Origin: an uncultured Saprospiraceae bacterium
GTDB lineage: Bacteria > Bacteroidota > Bacteroidia > Chitinophagales > Saprospiraceae
Length of the DNA stretch: 6,313 nucleotides
Assembly: GCA_937921525.1 (NCBI GenBank)
Contig: CAKZUM010000279.1
Coordinates: 1 to 6,313, forward strand
Direction: 5' to 3'
Made by a program: the position numbers and the translations under genes. The notes beneath the pieces were generated by a model. It was not told the DNA's origin. It searched no databases and worked only from the letters and a program-made list of their open reading frames with translations. Shown one piece after another: positions 6,075-6,313 of this stretch (within the stretch, counting starts at the first letter, position 1; each line of letters begins with the position of its first letter).

Positions 6075-6106
6075 CAAAAATACTGCTTATTTAGGATAGC
6101 ATCCTA
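6075..6106 (-). promoter_or_regulatory. Candidate promoter of the exporter gene with an overlapping small palindrome
   Basis: On the minus strand TATTTTTG (6082 down to 6075) fits the Bacteroidota -7 element TAnnTTTG exactly. It would start RNA near 6068, giving a leader of about 55 bases. The palindrome taggat-agc-atccta (6092-6106) lies 10-24 bases upstream of that box, where the -33 element would be, and could be an operator. I see no convincing TTTG at -33. An eight-base match in AT-rich DNA is easily found by chance. Confidence 0.3.
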
Positions 6107-6258
6107 TAACATTGTCCTTTGATCGTAAAAATTGAGTGGTTTTCTTAACAGATTGCATAAAAAGGCTGATCTATCGACAAGTTTATCCAGACAGTTGATA
6201 TTAGTTTTACCACAAATTTAAGAATGAATCAGCTTGATAAAACAAAGCTAGGGTTGTA

Positions 6259-6313
6259 TTTTACCACATAGGTACATAGGTCACATAGCATACGTCACAC
6301 TATGTGACCTATG
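6259..6313. repeat. Second copy of the ACATAG-rich palindrome, cut by the window end
   Basis: From 6263 the 17 bases accacataggtacatag match 4136-4152 exactly. After two differing bases, cacatagcata (6282-6292) matches 4155-4165. The arms 6275-6288 and 6300-6313 pair perfectly over 14 bases. The gt/ac pair here replaces the unpaired aa/cc of the other copy, so this copy has a longer continuous stem. Completing the palindrome would need roughly sixteen more bases beyond the window. Confidence 0.8.

Larger units (their letters stand above)
6014..6313. other. 300-base gene-free stretch upstream of the exporter
   Basis: No reading frame of gene-like length or content is present on either strand. 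The stretch holds the exporter's likely leader and promoter (6014-6110) and ends in a truncated palindromic repeat from 6259. Between about 6110 and 6258 I see nothing identifiable. Confidence 0.6.

Noticed and set aside
6259..6313. Repeated acatag words read as a CRISPR array or a tandem satellite
   Set aside because: The words are eight to nine bases apart, occur three times and belong to one palindrome arm. There are no spacers and no cas genes.

Overview
The window looks like chromosomal DNA of a Bacteroidota bacterium, possibly of the Saprospiria/Chitinophagia side, although genus cannot be judged. The evidence is the AT-rich composition, the lack of strong Shine-Dalgarno sites before most genes, a sigma factor gene followed by a membrane-anchored outer-membrane beta-barrel gene, and a MsbA-like half-transporter next to a type I MurB. 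All four convincing genes lie on the minus strand, so transcription runs right to left.

Layout from right to left: a 300-base gene-free stretch (6014-6313) with a candidate promoter for the transporter and a truncated palindromic repeat; an ABC exporter of 601 residues (4208-6013); a 120-base gap mostly filled by a 71-base hairpin that is a second copy of the same repeat; murB (3077-4087), which makes UDP-N-acetylmuramate for peptidoglycan; a 591-base gap (2486-3076) rich in palindromes, including a REPIN-like inverted doublet and a MITE-like element; an ECF-type sigma factor (1928-2485); and, 84 bases further on, a 515-residue protein (296-1843). That protein joins a cytoplasmic part with three copies of a 29-residue motif, one membrane helix, a periplasmic linker and a C-terminal small beta-barrel. 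The left 295 bases hold a palindrome that supplies the barrel gene's stop codon, a clear bidirectional terminator and two further hairpins.

The sigma and barrel genes most likely form a two-gene envelope-signalling operon. The barrel protein's N-terminal part is the obvious candidate for holding the sigma factor. If so, sensing at the outer membrane and sigma control in the cytoplasm would sit in one polypeptide instead of being split between a receptor and an anti-sigma factor as in FecA/FecR. This is inference from layout and topology and is the most interesting biological idea here. The exporter and murB are envelope housekeeping genes with all catalytic motifs intact.

The second theme is intergenic. 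All but the 84-base sigma-barrel gap hold substantial palindromes, of at least six unrelated sequence types. One type occurs twice and brackets the exporter gene, and another shows mutually compensating arm changes. They look like small mobile or REP-like elements packed at gene ends; no transposase is present in the window.
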